In this document: positions 1 to 8,217 of the stretch, in pieces | How positions within the stretch are numbered: position 1 is the first letter of the stretch | How the letters are laid out: the number at the start of each line of letters is the position of its first letter | NCBI GenBank assembly: GCA_029932675.1 | Contig: JAOZPP010000048.1 | Coordinates: forward strand, 1-22,968 | Reading direction: 5' to 3' | Origin: a bacterium | GTDB lineage: Bacteria > SM23-81 > DAOVCL01 | DNA length: 22,968 bases | The notes under the pieces: generated by a model | What the model was told of the DNA's origin: nothing | The model's database searches: none | Seen by the model: only the letters and a program-made list of their open reading frames with translations | Program-made: the position numbers and the translations under genes

Positions 1-53
1 TGTAACGCCTATTTATTGCTTAAGCAAGTGTCCAATTTTTGGGGTGCAGTACA
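1..53. mobile_element. Terminal end of an IS3-family (IS150-like) insertion sequence
   Basis: Read on the minus strand, position 53 leftward begins TGTACTGCACCCC and continues AAAAATTGGACACTTG. From memory this closely matches the terminal inverted repeats of the IS150 group of the IS3 family, which begin TGTACTGCACCC and carry a TTGGAC block further in. The homology of the neighbouring serine recombinase stops at this junction. That is what insertion of an IS into the recombinase gene would produce. The transposase and the other end lie outside the window, so only the end is supported. Confidence 0.55.
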
Positions 54-269
54 TTAATCTTACCGTGTTTTATATCTTCAAGTAGTTCTTGTAAAGCTGG
101 ACGGTCAATATTTGCTCCAGTATAGCCAGCATCAGAATAAACCTTATAGATTTCCATGTTCTTCTGACTCCTGATAAACGAACCGATCTTTTCCTCCTGG
201 GCCTCACAAGATTAAACTCAGCCTCTGCCTGATTATCTGTGGATACCCTTTGTAAATTGCACACTTCAT
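54..269 (-). pseudogene. Serine recombinase (resolvase/invertase family) N-terminal fragment, frameshifted
   Basis: Three reading frames together give a recognisable serine recombinase N-terminus. The ATG at 267-269, preceded by a GAGGAGC ribosome site, starts MKCAIY. A second frame supplies RVSTDNQAEAEFN, the conserved catalytic-serine region (S of RVSTDNQ). A third frame supplies EAQEEKIGSF and then YSDAGYTGANIDRPALQELL, ending near KINV. At least two frameshifts are needed to join them, and homology stops where the IS-like end begins at 53. The last frame reads on to a stop at 20-22. The rest of the catalytic domain and the whole DNA-binding domain are missing, so the gene is dead. Enzymes of this family cut and rejoin DNA for transposons, phages or integrative elements, so this scrap marks an old mobile-element site. 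Confidence 0.75.
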
Positions 270-336
270 ATTTTTAGCTCCTCTTTTCGTAGATCAGTGT
301 AGCAGAGCGTAATCTAATCTTATACACACCTTACCC

Positions 337-474
337 CTACCTTAACAAAAACTTTTCAAAAAGAGGCAGGGTAAATTTGTATTTACCTCTGCCTACTCTG
401 AATATCAACCCTTTCTCTATCAGACTGATCAATATCTGGTTAAGGTAGTTTTTATCTATTTTTACCTTTTCAGG
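337..474 (-). pseudogene. Possible C-terminal remnant of an AAA-type P-loop ATPase
   Basis: The reading frame ending at the TAG at 337-339 contains VKIDKNYLNQILISLIEKGL followed by RVGRGKYKFTLPLFEKFLLR. A helix, a GLI-RVGRG-Y wing and a PLFxxFLxR end resemble the winged-helix C-terminus of the archaeal-type AAA ATPases often found in bacterial accessory DNA. Upstream, the frame runs into the tandem hairpins at 526-571 and an unrelated low-information stretch. No P-loop or Walker B motif is present, so at most the last 40-45 residues of such a protein survive. The assignment rests on a short pattern remembered for this family and could be chance. Confidence 0.35.
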
Positions 475-525
475 GAAAAGCAGGCACACAAAAGGCGGCA
501 TGGAGTTGTAACTGCTAATAGCTGA

Positions 526-571
526 GCGGTCAGATCCCCTGATCTGACCGCGGCAGAACAGGGGTTCTGCC
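526..571. repeat. Two tandem perfect hairpins
   Basis: The first hairpin has an 11-bp perfect stem (526-536 GCGGTCAGATC with 541-551 GATCTGACCGC) and a CCCT loop. The second starts one base later with an 8-bp perfect stem (552-559 GGCAGAAC with 564-571 GTTCTGCC) and an AGGG loop. No T-run follows on either strand, so these are not typical terminators. A similar pair sits at 17541-17604, where a hairpin built on GTCAGAA is also followed by one ending in GCCACC. The two sites look like members of one palindromic repeat family. Confidence 0.7.
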
Positions 572-626
572 ACCTCACTTTTCGGTTACCTTATTAGAGA
601 TTAGGAGCCATCGGGAGGTTTTATCC

Positions 627-761
627 ATGAAGAAGAAATTTGACGCTGTGAAATTTCAGCGGAAGGTTCGCGAAGGGTTAAGCGAAAGATACTCCCCCGA
701 TCGGGAAGCTTTTCTTCGTGAACTCAAGAAAAAAGAGCGGGGTGAAAATACGGAGGGGTAA
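627..761 (+). CDS. Small charged protein, antitoxin-like (44 aa)
   Basis: ATG at 627 is preceded by a GGGAGG ribosome site (613-618), and the frame closes at TAA 759-761. The product starts MKKKFDAVKFQRKVREGLSE and ends in a lysine/glutamate-rich tail. From memory, small proteins of the form KFDAVxxxRxxRxxLSE are found just upstream of PIN or RelE-type toxins. The next frame starts 2 bases after this stop, with its ribosome site inside the end of this gene, which is the layout of a toxin-antitoxin operon. Lysine- and glutamate-rich helices suit an antitoxin, but there is no clear DNA-binding motif. The call is family resemblance plus context. Confidence 0.5.
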   Translation: MKKKFDAVKFQRKVREGLSERYSPDREAFLRELKKKERGENTEG

Positions 762-763
762 TA

Positions 764-835
764 GTGAAGAAAATAGAAAAACTCCCTGAACAGTTTAAGC
801 TTGGTGCCCAGTCCCTGAAAGCGATACCCCCCTAA
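764..835 (+). CDS. Very short ORF behind the antitoxin-like gene, possibly a truncated toxin
   Basis: A GTG at 764 lies just after a strong GGAGGGG site (752-758) that overlaps the end of the preceding gene. It opens a 23-codon frame (MKKIEKLPEQFKLGAQSLKA, ending IPP) that stops at 833-835. The start signals look real, but the product is too short for any toxin I recognise and shows no PIN or RelE motif. It may be the first codons of a toxin gene whose remainder was lost when this patch decayed, or simply a chance frame. Downstream, only 43 bases separate it from the convergent PHP gene. Confidence 0.25.
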   Translation: MKKIEKLPEQFKLGAQSLKAIPP

Positions 836-878
836 TTAAAGGCTTGACCCAGTTTACTTAGAAGGGATCTCTGGAAGC

Positions 879-2423
879 TTAGGAGACTTCCAAGAAGATA
901 GGGCTGGTCAGCGCCTTTTTCTTTTCCGAGGTGAGAAATTCAGCCCTAATGTAGTAGGAACCGGGCATTAGATCCTGGGTTTTAGTGGTAAATGTTCCCT
1001 TGCTATGCACGACCTTGGGCAGAGGGATCTCCTCTTCTCTCCCCTCCCCTATCCTCCCTAAATAGAGCCTTATCGAGGTAACATCTGTATATTGGTGGTT
1101 GAGATCAGCATCCCATCTGAGCATAAATTTGAATTCTTTTCCCTTTAACTCCTCTCCCAGCTCAGCTTTTTCCCCATTTTCATTAATCACCTCCATATAC
1201 CCAAAGGGCCCATTAGTAGCAACGGTCTTCCCAGATTTTAACGCCGCCAAGATCTCCTCTTCCCTGTTTTCTCTGGCCCTTACATAGGTTCTTCCGCTGC
1301 CTACCCTTAAGGAGTGGGAGTCGCTGTTGCCCATAACCCAAAGCCTCTTACCCTGAAGAAGAAGCTTGGTGAATAGCTCCACCGCCTCTTCGTTTTTCCT
1401 CTCCTCGAAATCGCCGCCATTTAAGACCTCAAGTCCGACAATGGGATTGCCAAGATAAGTATCCTTCAACCTCTTCAGTTCATACCTCCATCTCCCCTCC
1501 ATCTCAGCCCGGGGATGGGCGATGTAGCAGAAGCTCCCCTGGTGATGGGCGATAAGCTCCGCCATAACCGCATTTTCATCCTTGTTAGGGTTGTAGGAAT
1601 GGAAGATAGTGCTCCCTGTCTTAACCATCCTCTCTAAACCAAAACCCAAGATGTGCATCGAGTGACATTTAGTAAAAGAAGGGAACCAATTGTCGTCATT
1701 CTTAGCGTGAATCTCCTCACCGATCAAAATGCTGAAATCCTCCCTGCTATTTTCCTGAGCAAACTTCTGGAGCCTTTCCCAGTCGAGTCCCTTAAGGTCA
1801 AAGCTGTGATCAGTGAGAACTGTATAGTCCAAACCAAACCACTCTCGGCCACTCCTGAATACCTCTAAGGGGGGGCCATACTCGCTGGAGTTGTCAGTGA
1901 ATTCTGTATGGATGTGGCCATCCCCCACAAGCCATCCGGAAAGCTTCGGTAGCGGCTTGTCCGCCAGAAGGACAGAAGCATAAGTGGTTTCCCTATCATC
2001 CTTTGGGGAGATGATGAAATGGTCATCAAATTTAACCCTAATGTAGAGGGTCTTCCCTTCAGCATCGGAGAACTTCTCCCTCCTTAGGTAGAAGATCTTG
2101 TGCCAATCCCCTCGATGATCTCCTCTATATTCCCAGTAAATATTCCCCTCTTCATCTGAGAAACTTAGCTGCTCAAGCCTATCGGAATCGGGATAGAAAC
2201 GGTAGATCCTGATTGATCTCACCTCACCTGACCTTCTGGGGGTAAGGTAGGCAACCCTGCCTCCACCCCTCCTCAACAGACAGAGCACCGGGATGCGATC
2301 GCATTCCGGGTTCAGCCTCCAGGGAAGGTCAAATGTCCTCTCTGGAACCCCATAACTCCAATCGGGTTTATCCTCAAGGTAGGAGAGAAAGAAAGGGAGG
2401 AGAAAAAGGCCCTCTGCATCCAT
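879..2423 (-). CDS. PHP-domain metallophosphoesterase (CehA/McbA-like), with an N-terminal extension
   Basis: The protein has 514 residues and no signal peptide. Residues 165-410 form a PHP metal-dependent hydrolase domain. Visible motifs are DGHIH (H170, H172), TDHS (204-207), GEE (235-237), HILG (H258), IAHP (H303) and GNSDSH (365-370), the spread of His/Asp/Glu ligands expected for a multinuclear PHP site. GSGRTYVR and KSGKTVATNGP near 376-405 are typical of the CehA/McbA branch, which includes enzymes that hydrolyse carbaryl-type esters, but the natural substrate is usually unknown. Residues 1-160 are beta-rich and I do not recognise them. The C-terminal 100 residues may form another beta domain. 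The ATG at 2423 has an in-frame stop seven codons upstream and only a weak ribosome site. It lies 102 bp downstream of ftsY, so it may share that transcript. Confidence 0.8.
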   Translation of the reverse strand: MDAEGLFLLPFFLSYLEDKPDWSYGVPERTFDLPWRLNPECDRIPVLCLLRRGGGRVAYLTPRRSGEVRSIRIYRFYPDSDRLEQLSFSDEEGNIYWEYRGDHRGDWHKIFYLRREKFSDAEGKTLYIRVKFDDHFIISPKDDRETTYASVLLADKPLPKLSGWLVGDGHIHTEFTDNSSEYGPPLEVFRSGREWFGLDYTVLTDHSFDLKGLDWERLQKFAQENSREDFSILIGEEIHAKNDDNWFPSFTKCHSMHILGFGLERMVKTGSTIFHSYNPNKDENAVMAELIAHHQGSFCYIAHPRAEMEGRWRYELKRLKDTYLGNPIVGLEVLNGGDFEERKNEEAVELFTKLLLQGKRLWVMGNSDSHSLRVGSGRTYVRARENREEEILAALKSGKTVATNGPFGYMEVINENGEKAELGEELKGKEFKFMLRWDADLNHQYTDVTSIRLYLGRIGEGREEEIPLPKVVHSKGTFTTKTQDLMPGSYYIRAEFLTSEKKKALTSPIFLEVS

Positions 2424-2525
2424 TAGCTTTGCCTTTTTCCCAGCTTAGATGGGATCATATAATCTCTGTACCTGGCCACCAGACCCTTTTGGGGAACGCA
2501 AAGTTAGCCCAATTTGCTAATCATC

Positions 2526-3470
2526 CTATGATACTCCCCTGTTTGAGTCTATCCTCAGCTCCCCGGGAACATCTTCAAAGAGGGCATTGAGAAATTCCTG
2601 GGGATCAAAAACTTCCAGATCCTCTATCCCCTCTCCCGTTCCCACGAACTGAACAGGTATCCCTAACTTCTCCTTTATAGCCACCACTATCCCCCCTTTC
2701 GCCGTCCCATCCAGCTTAGCCAAGACTAACCCGGTTATTCCTACCCCCTGGTCAAAGAGCTTGGCTTGGGAGATGGCATTCTGGCCAGTGGTGGCATCGA
2801 GGACGAGGAGGACCTCGTGGGGGCTACCCGGAAGCCTCTTTCCCAGGACCCTCTTAATCTTCTTCAGTTCCTCCATTAGGTTTACCTTGGTATGCAGCCT
2901 GCCAGCGGTATCCACGATGAGCAGATCATAGCCTCTGCCTATGGCTGCCTCCAAGGCATCGTAGGCTACAGAGGCAGGGTCTGCACCAGGGATATTTTTG
3001 ACCAGATCTGCCCCTGAAAGCTCGGCCCAGAGGGATAACTGCTCCGTCCCCGCGGCTCGAAAGGTATCCGAAGCAGCAAGGAGAACCCGATAGCCCCTCC
3101 TATGGTAGAGATGAGAGAGCTTGCCAATAGTGGTCGTCTTACCGGTTCCGTTAATGCCGATCACCATTATCACCCAGGGCTTGGAGTGAGGACGGAGGTC
3201 AAACCCTTTACCATCTCCCATTACCGCCATCAATCTCTCCCTGAGGGCTGGAATTAAAAGGGAAGGATCGTTTAACTCCCCCTGCGCTACCCGCTCCTTT
3301 AGTCCATCCAAAAGCTTGGTGGTCACCTCCCACCCCATATCGGAGAGCATAAGTGCCTCCTCTATCTTCTCCCAGATGGCTTCGTCAATGGCTGGCCTTC
3401 CCAAAACCTTAGCCAATTTCCCCCAGAAGAGTGAGCGGGTTTTGAAAAGACCTTGAGAAAACCTGTCCAT
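2526..3470 (-). CDS. ftsY: Signal recognition particle receptor FtsY
   Basis: FtsY is the SRP-receptor GTPase. It pairs with Ffh at the inner membrane to hand nascent membrane proteins to SecYEG, and both GTPases fire together. The 314-residue protein has the NG domain almost alone. A four-helix N domain (about 10-85) follows an amphipathic start that could bind lipid. The G domain shows P-loop GINGTGKTTT (105-114), DTFRAAGTEQL (135-145), DTAGRLH (187-193) and AKLDGTAKGG (251-260). The long acidic A domain of E. coli FtsY is absent, as in many bacteria. Its ATG directly abuts the smc stop codon (TAA then ATG), and an AAAGGGGGA ribosome site lies in the end of smc, so translation is probably coupled. 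smc-ftsY adjacency is a common bacterial arrangement. Confidence 0.97.
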   Translation of the reverse strand: MDRFSQGLFKTRSLFWGKLAKVLGRPAIDEAIWEKIEEALMLSDMGWEVTTKLLDGLKERVAQGELNDPSLLIPALRERLMAVMGDGKGFDLRPHSKPWVIMVIGINGTGKTTTIGKLSHLYHRRGYRVLLAASDTFRAAGTEQLSLWAELSGADLVKNIPGADPASVAYDALEAAIGRGYDLLIVDTAGRLHTKVNLMEELKKIKRVLGKRLPGSPHEVLLVLDATTGQNAISQAKLFDQGVGITGLVLAKLDGTAKGGIVVAIKEKLGIPVQFVGTGEGIEDLEVFDPQEFLNALFEDVPGELRIDSNRGVS

Positions 3471-6400
3471 TTAATCCCCCTTTACCTTTACGGAGACCAG
3501 TTTGGAAACCCCCGGTTCCTCCATGGTTATCCCATAGAGGATATCTGCCTCTGCCATCGTGCGCTTGTTATGGGTAATGATGATAAACTGAGAGTTCTGG
3601 GAGAACTTTTTCACCAAGCGAAGGAACCTTTCCACGTTCTCATCGTCCAAAGGGGCATCCACCTCATCCAAAATACAGAATGGACTGGGTTTGATCAGAT
3701 AGAGGGAGAAAAGAAACGCTATGGCGGTCAGTGTCTTCTCCCCACCAGATAGCTGTCCCAGATTGAATAGCCTCTTTCCCTCTGGGCTGACCGAAATCTC
3801 TACTCCGGCTTCCAGGGGATCCACCCCCGGTTTAAGCCTGAGATGGGCCTCTCCACCAGAGAAGAGCTCCCGGAAGACCTCCTGAAAGTTGATATCTATC
3901 CGCTCAATTGTCTGCAAAAACTTCTCTCGCGCGGTGTAGTCTATTTTGGCAATCGCCCTCTCCAAGGATGCCTCAGCGCCCTCCAAATCCTCCTTCTGGG
4001 ATCTCAGGAAATCCAATCTTTCTTTCTCCTTTTGATATTCCTCGAGGGCCAGAAGGTTCACCGGCCCCTGTCTTCTTAGTCTCTCTTTGAGGAACTCGAT
4101 CCTTTCCGCGGTGACCTCTTCTTCCTTAGAGGGTCCTTGGATCTCGTCCATCCCTATCCCAAAATCCCCTTCCACCTTCTGCCGGAGAGCCCCTGCCTGG
4201 GCTTCAACCTGGGCATATTCCACCTCCAAGCTATGGAGCTGGGAAGCCAATTCAGCGGCCCTTTCCCGGTGGACCTTCAACTGGTTTCCCCTCTTCTCCC
4301 CTCTCTGGCTTAGCCTCCTCTCCTCTTCGACAACTTCTCTCATCCTGGCGCTCAGTTCCTCTTCTTGGGAAACTAACCGGGCAAGTTGCTCCTCTATTTG
4401 ATGTACCTCTTCAGCGATCTTCTTCCTCTCCCCGTGAATCCTCCTCTTCTCTCCACCTCTCTCCCTAATATTCTCCTCTAACGTCTCCTGGATCTCCGCA
4501 AGTCTCCCCAATCTCCCCTGCAGTTCCTCCCTCCTCCCCTCTAAGGAAATCAGCTTCATCCTCCCCTCGTTCATCTTCCTGGTGAACCTGTTTCTCTCCG
4601 CCTCTCGCCTTCGCCAAAGGTTATTCTTCTCCTGCAACTCCCCCTCGACCTTGCCGATCTTCTCCTCCACACCCCTTAGTTCATCTAAAACGGGAGCCAA
4701 GGAGCGCTCCAGCGCTTTTTTCCTCTTCAAGGTCTCCTTTAGCCTGGATGCAATCTCTTTCCCCCTCTGGCTATATTCCTCTAAGAGGAAATTAACCCTC
4801 TCTATCTGCCCTTCAACCTGGTGCAGGTCTTTCCTCATCTCCTCCCTCTCCCTATCTAAACTCCTTATCCTCTCCCCCTCCCTCCCTATTTTCCCCTGAA
4901 GAACCCTCTTCTGGTCAAGCAATCTCTTCTCTTCTTGGAGATAACCTTGGCGAGCCGCACAGAGTTGAGCAAGCCTCCTTTCCCTTCCGATAAGAGGAAC
5001 GACCTGCGCGGAGCCACCCCCACTTACCAGCCCCCAAGCTAAGTGAGTCTCCCCATCCAAACTCACCCAGTGGAAGTCCTTCTGAGGATGGGGGGGAATC
5101 TCCTTAACTACCACGAACCTATGGAGGAGAAAGTCTAAAATGGGTTTATATTGGGGGTCACATCTGACCAGATCCTTTGCCCAACCAATTGATTTAGGGG
5201 GTAAGGGGGGGGATGAATCTGGATCGGATACCCCATCGAGGGGGATAAGGGCAGCCTTCCCTGCCTTTTGGCTCTTCAACCAGAGGAGGCACTCTTGGGC
5301 AGACTGCAAGTCCTCCACTATCAGGTATTGGATAGCCTGACCCAAAGCTCCTTCAATAGCATCCTCATAACCCTCCTTGGCTTCGATGAGATCTGCCAAG
5401 GCACCCTTTATCTTCGGAAATCTCTTCCTCAAAAGGGACTTAGCCCCAGAGGGAAGCCCCTCTCTTTGGTTGATCAACTGCCTTAACAAGGCTATCTGCG
5501 ATTCGAGAGAGGAAAGCAATCCCTTTAACCCCTCCCGCCTTGCAGCCAACTTATTTAACTTTTCCTCTGCGGCCTGTTGCCCCTTCCTCCTCCTGGCCAG
5601 TTCCCGTTCCACCTTCTCCAGTTTATCGATGAGTGATTTCTGCGTGGAGATTGATTGGCTCTTCTCCTCCTCGGCACCCTTCAGTTTCTCACTTATCCTT
5701 ATCTTCTCCCCCTTGAGGAGTCGCTCTTGATCCCTTAACCCCTCCAGTTCCACGGAAAGCCTCTCCTTCTTCGCCCTTTGCTCCTGATAGCGATCCCTCA
5801 GTTGGCTAAGTTCTCCCCGCAGCTTTTCCACCTCCCGCTGAATAGTTAGATACTCATCCTCCAAGCGGACGAGTTTCCCCTCTAAGTCCTTCCATTGTTT
5901 TTCCACCATGAGAATCTGGGGAGACAAATCCGCCAACTCCTTTGCTATCTCCCCCTCCTCAGCTTTGGTCTCTGCCAGCCTATTCCTTAACTTCTCTTCC
6001 TCCCTCCCCTCACGGCGGAGGAGTTCATCCAAGTTCCTTATCCTCTCCTTCTTCAAGGAGATCTCCCCCCTGAGGGAGTTTAGTTTTCGGGAAACCGAGT
6101 TCATCCTCTCCTTCTGTGAGGATAACTCGCTCCTGGTCTTCTTGAGCCTCCTAGCTATCCCTTCAAAGTCCATGGAACAGCCCCTTACCTTCGCCTCCTC
6201 CTGAGAAACCTCATCCCTCAGGGACTTAATACCATCTCTCAGTTCATCCAGTCTTCCCTGCAGCTTCCCATACTCTTCCTTCGCCAAAAGAAGGGAGAGC
6301 CTATTGATTTCCTCCATTCTTTCCTGATACAAGCGAGCCGACCTCGCCTGCCGGCCGAGGGTAGCGACCCTCTTCTCCACTTCCGAGATGAGGTCACCAA

Positions 6401-6971
6401 TCCTCACCAAGTCCCTCTTGGTGAGTTCCAGTTTCCCCAGGGTCTCTTTCCTCTGCGATTTGTATTTGGTGATCCCAGCAGCCTCCTCTAAAAGCAACCT
6501 TCGCTCTTCTTCCTTAGAGCTGAGTAAGGTATCGATTAGCTCCTGGCTCAATATAGAATACGTACCAACCCCCATTCCTGTATCACAAAGCAGATGATGG
6601 ATGTCCTTAAGCCTACAGGGGACCCTGTTTAGAAGATATTCGCTCTCCCCAGAACGAAACAGCCTGCGGGTAATGGTTACCTCCGTAAACTCTATGGGAA
6701 GCAGGTGGGCTGAATTGTCTATGGTAATGGCTACTTCAGCCATGCCCAAAGGTTTCCTTGACTTTGTCCCATGAAATATAACTTCTTCCATCCTCTCTCC
6801 CCTGAGAAGGGTGGGGCGCTGTTCCCCTAAGACCCATCTTATAGCATCTACTATGTTGGTCTTCCCACAGCCATTAGGGCCGACTAAAGCGCAGATCTGC
6901 CCATCAAATTTGAAGGTTATCTTATGGAGAAAGGATTTAAAGCCAAAAATCTGCAGTCTGGAAAGATACAA
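3471..6971 (-). CDS. smc: Chromosome segregation ATPase SMC
   Basis: This full-length bacterial SMC (1166 aa) is the core of the ScpA/ScpB-SMC complex that organises and separates chromosomes. The N-terminal head carries Walker A GPNGCGKT (31-38). Two long Glu/Lys/Arg-rich coiled coils flank a hinge at about 505-660 (KRFPKIKGALADLIEAKEGY, then GKAALIPLD). The C-terminal head has the ABC signature LSGGEK (1074-1079) and Walker B FCILDEVDAPLDD (from about 1098). The start is unusual: the only start that keeps the conserved MYLSRLQIFGFKSF opening is a TTG at 6969-6971, preceded by GAGGGGG. It lies 9 bp after the pit stop, so pit, smc and ftsY appear to share a transcript. The hinge contains a proline-rich insertion near residues 590-600, encoded by a C/G homopolymer-like stretch at about 5198-5220. 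Confidence 0.97.
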   Translation of the reverse strand: MYLSRLQIFGFKSFLHKITFKFDGQICALVGPNGCGKTNIVDAIRWVLGEQRPTLLRGERMEEVIFHGTKSRKPLGMAEVAITIDNSAHLLPIEFTEVTITRRLFRSGESEYLLNRVPCRLKDIHHLLCDTGMGVGTYSILSQELIDTLLSSKEEERRLLLEEAAGITKYKSQRKETLGKLELTKRDLVRIGDLISEVEKRVATLGRQARSARLYQERMEEINRLSLLLAKEEYGKLQGRLDELRDGIKSLRDEVSQEEAKVRGCSMDFEGIARRLKKTRSELSSQKERMNSVSRKLNSLRGEISLKKERIRNLDELLRREGREEEKLRNRLAETKAEEGEIAKELADLSPQILMVEKQWKDLEGKLVRLEDEYLTIQREVEKLRGELSQLRDRYQEQRAKKERLSVELEGLRDQERLLKGEKIRISEKLKGAEEEKSQSISTQKSLIDKLEKVERELARRRKGQQAAEEKLNKLAARREGLKGLLSSLESQIALLRQLINQREGLPSGAKSLLRKRFPKIKGALADLIEAKEGYEDAIEGALGQAIQYLIVEDLQSAQECLLWLKSQKAGKAALIPLDGVSDPDSSPPLPPKSIGWAKDLVRCDPQYKPILDFLLHRFVVVKEIPPHPQKDFHWVSLDGETHLAWGLVSGGGSAQVVPLIGRERRLAQLCAARQGYLQEEKRLLDQKRVLQGKIGREGERIRSLDREREEMRKDLHQVEGQIERVNFLLEEYSQRGKEIASRLKETLKRKKALERSLAPVLDELRGVEEKIGKVEGELQEKNNLWRRREAERNRFTRKMNEGRMKLISLEGRREELQGRLGRLAEIQETLEENIRERGGEKRRIHGERKKIAEEVHQIEEQLARLVSQEEELSARMREVVEEERRLSQRGEKRGNQLKVHRERAAELASQLHSLEVEYAQVEAQAGALRQKVEGDFGIGMDEIQGPSKEEEVTAERIEFLKERLRRQGPVNLLALEEYQKEKERLDFLRSQKEDLEGAEASLERAIAKIDYTAREKFLQTIERIDINFQEVFRELFSGGEAHLRLKPGVDPLEAGVEISVSPEGKRLFNLGQLSGGEKTLTAIAFLFSLYLIKPSPFCILDEVDAPLDDENVERFLRLVKKFSQNSQFIIITHNKRTMAEADILYGITMEEPGVSKLVSVKVKGD

Positions 6972-6980
6972 GAAACCCCC

Positions 6981-8204
6981 TCAAAGCATAATCCTGGTCA
7001 AAAGCCCGTAGAACCCCATAGCCAAAATTGCCGCCAAGGGAACAGTCACCACCCAGGAGATAACAATCCTCTTCACTACCCTTAGGTCTATAGCTTCCAA
7101 TCCCCTTCCCAACCCCACACCTACTACTGCTCCCACACAGGCATGGGTAGTGGAGACGGGCAAACCCAGCTTGGAGCAGAGAAGGACGATAGTGGCTGTG
7201 CTAAAATCTATGGCAAATCCCCTGGTGTTTGTCAGATCGGTTATCTGAGAACCCACAGTTTTGATCACCCGGTAACCCCAAGTGAGGATGCCTAAGGCTA
7301 TTCCGCCGCCTCCAAAGGCCAGAAGCCAGAAGGGGATCTTCACCTCTTCGCCAATGCCCCCATTTATAATCAAAGAGCGGACAGTTGCTATAGGGCCTAC
7401 GGCATTGGCCACATCATTTGCCCCTTGAGCAAAGGCCACATAACAGGAGGTCATAATCTGAAGGTTACGGAAGACATCCTCCACTGTCCTTCCCTCTCCC
7501 CACCGGAGATAACGGCTTACCCAAAACCACCCTCCGACTCCGGCCAAAGAGGCCCCCAAAAGGGAGAGAAAGACCCTCTCCCAGGATGTTAACCCCAAAT
7601 TTTTGCCTAAAGGGGTCTTCAAAAAAAGGGAGAGAAAAATAATTAGAAATGTTCCCCCCACTAAGTAAGGGCTTAGCCTACGCAGGTTCTCCCTTTTCCC
7701 CCTCAGGAAGAGCTTCTCTATGGACTTAAAGAGGAAGAAGGCTAAGAACCCGCTGAGGATAGGTGAGGTAACCCAACTGGCCACCACCTCCCCCAACTTC
7801 CCCCATCTTATGGCCGAGGCATTCCCAGCCACCAAACCAAAACCGATGAGTGCACCGACAATGGAATGGGTGGTGGAGACTGGAAACCCCTTCCAGGTGG
7901 CCAAAAAGACCCAGCCACTGGCTGCCAAGAGGATGGAGAAGGCCCCTAAGACGACCATCTGGGAGCTGCCCACGGCCCCAGGGTCGACAATTCCTCTGGT
8001 CACCGTATGGGTCACATGGGAACCCACAAACACTGCCCCAATGAAGTCCAACAATCCAGCGATCACCACCGCCTGGCCGAGGGTAATCGCCCTGGCCCCT
8101 ACGGCAGAAGCCATAGAGTTGGCCACATCATTGGCTCCGATATTCCAGGCCATATAGAGCCCAACGAGCGCGGTAGCGATGAAGAATAGGGTGCCAAATT
8201 CCAT
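6981..8204 (-). CDS. pit: Inorganic phosphate transporter, PiT family
   Basis: A 407-residue polytopic membrane protein. PiT carriers move phosphate, usually as a metal-phosphate complex with H+ or as Na+ symport. The family's internal duplication is plain: GANDVANSMASAVGA (23-37) is mirrored by GANDVANAVGPIAT (261-274), and PVSTTHSIVGALIG (109-122) by PVSTTHACVGAVVG (349-362). About ten hydrophobic helices are visible, with a charged cytoplasmic segment around 160-180. The ATG at 8204 begins 13 bp after the DUF47 gene, with AGGAGAAGGGG just upstream. The preceding DUF47 gene is the usual partner of PiT. The direction (H+ or Na+) cannot be told from sequence by eye. Confidence 0.95.
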   Translation of the reverse strand: MEFGTLFFIATALVGLYMAWNIGANDVANSMASAVGARAITLGQAVVIAGLLDFIGAVFVGSHVTHTVTRGIVDPGAVGSSQMVVLGAFSILLAASGWVFLATWKGFPVSTTHSIVGALIGFGLVAGNASAIRWGKLGEVVASWVTSPILSGFLAFFLFKSIEKLFLRGKRENLRRLSPYLVGGTFLIIFLSLFLKTPLGKNLGLTSWERVFLSLLGASLAGVGGWFWVSRYLRWGEGRTVEDVFRNLQIMTSCYVAFAQGANDVANAVGPIATVRSLIINGGIGEEVKIPFWLLAFGGGGIALGILTWGYRVIKTVGSQITDLTNTRGFAIDFSTATIVLLCSKLGLPVSTTHACVGAVVGVGLGRGLEAIDLRVVKRIVISWVVTVPLAAILAMGFYGLLTRIML

Positions 8205-8217
8205 CCCCTTCTCCTAC

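Noticed and set aside
4087-5730. Several rightward frames of 60-117 codons across smc
   Set aside because: They are antisense shadows of the coiled-coil codons, serine/leucine-rich in composition, with no start signals or family motifs.
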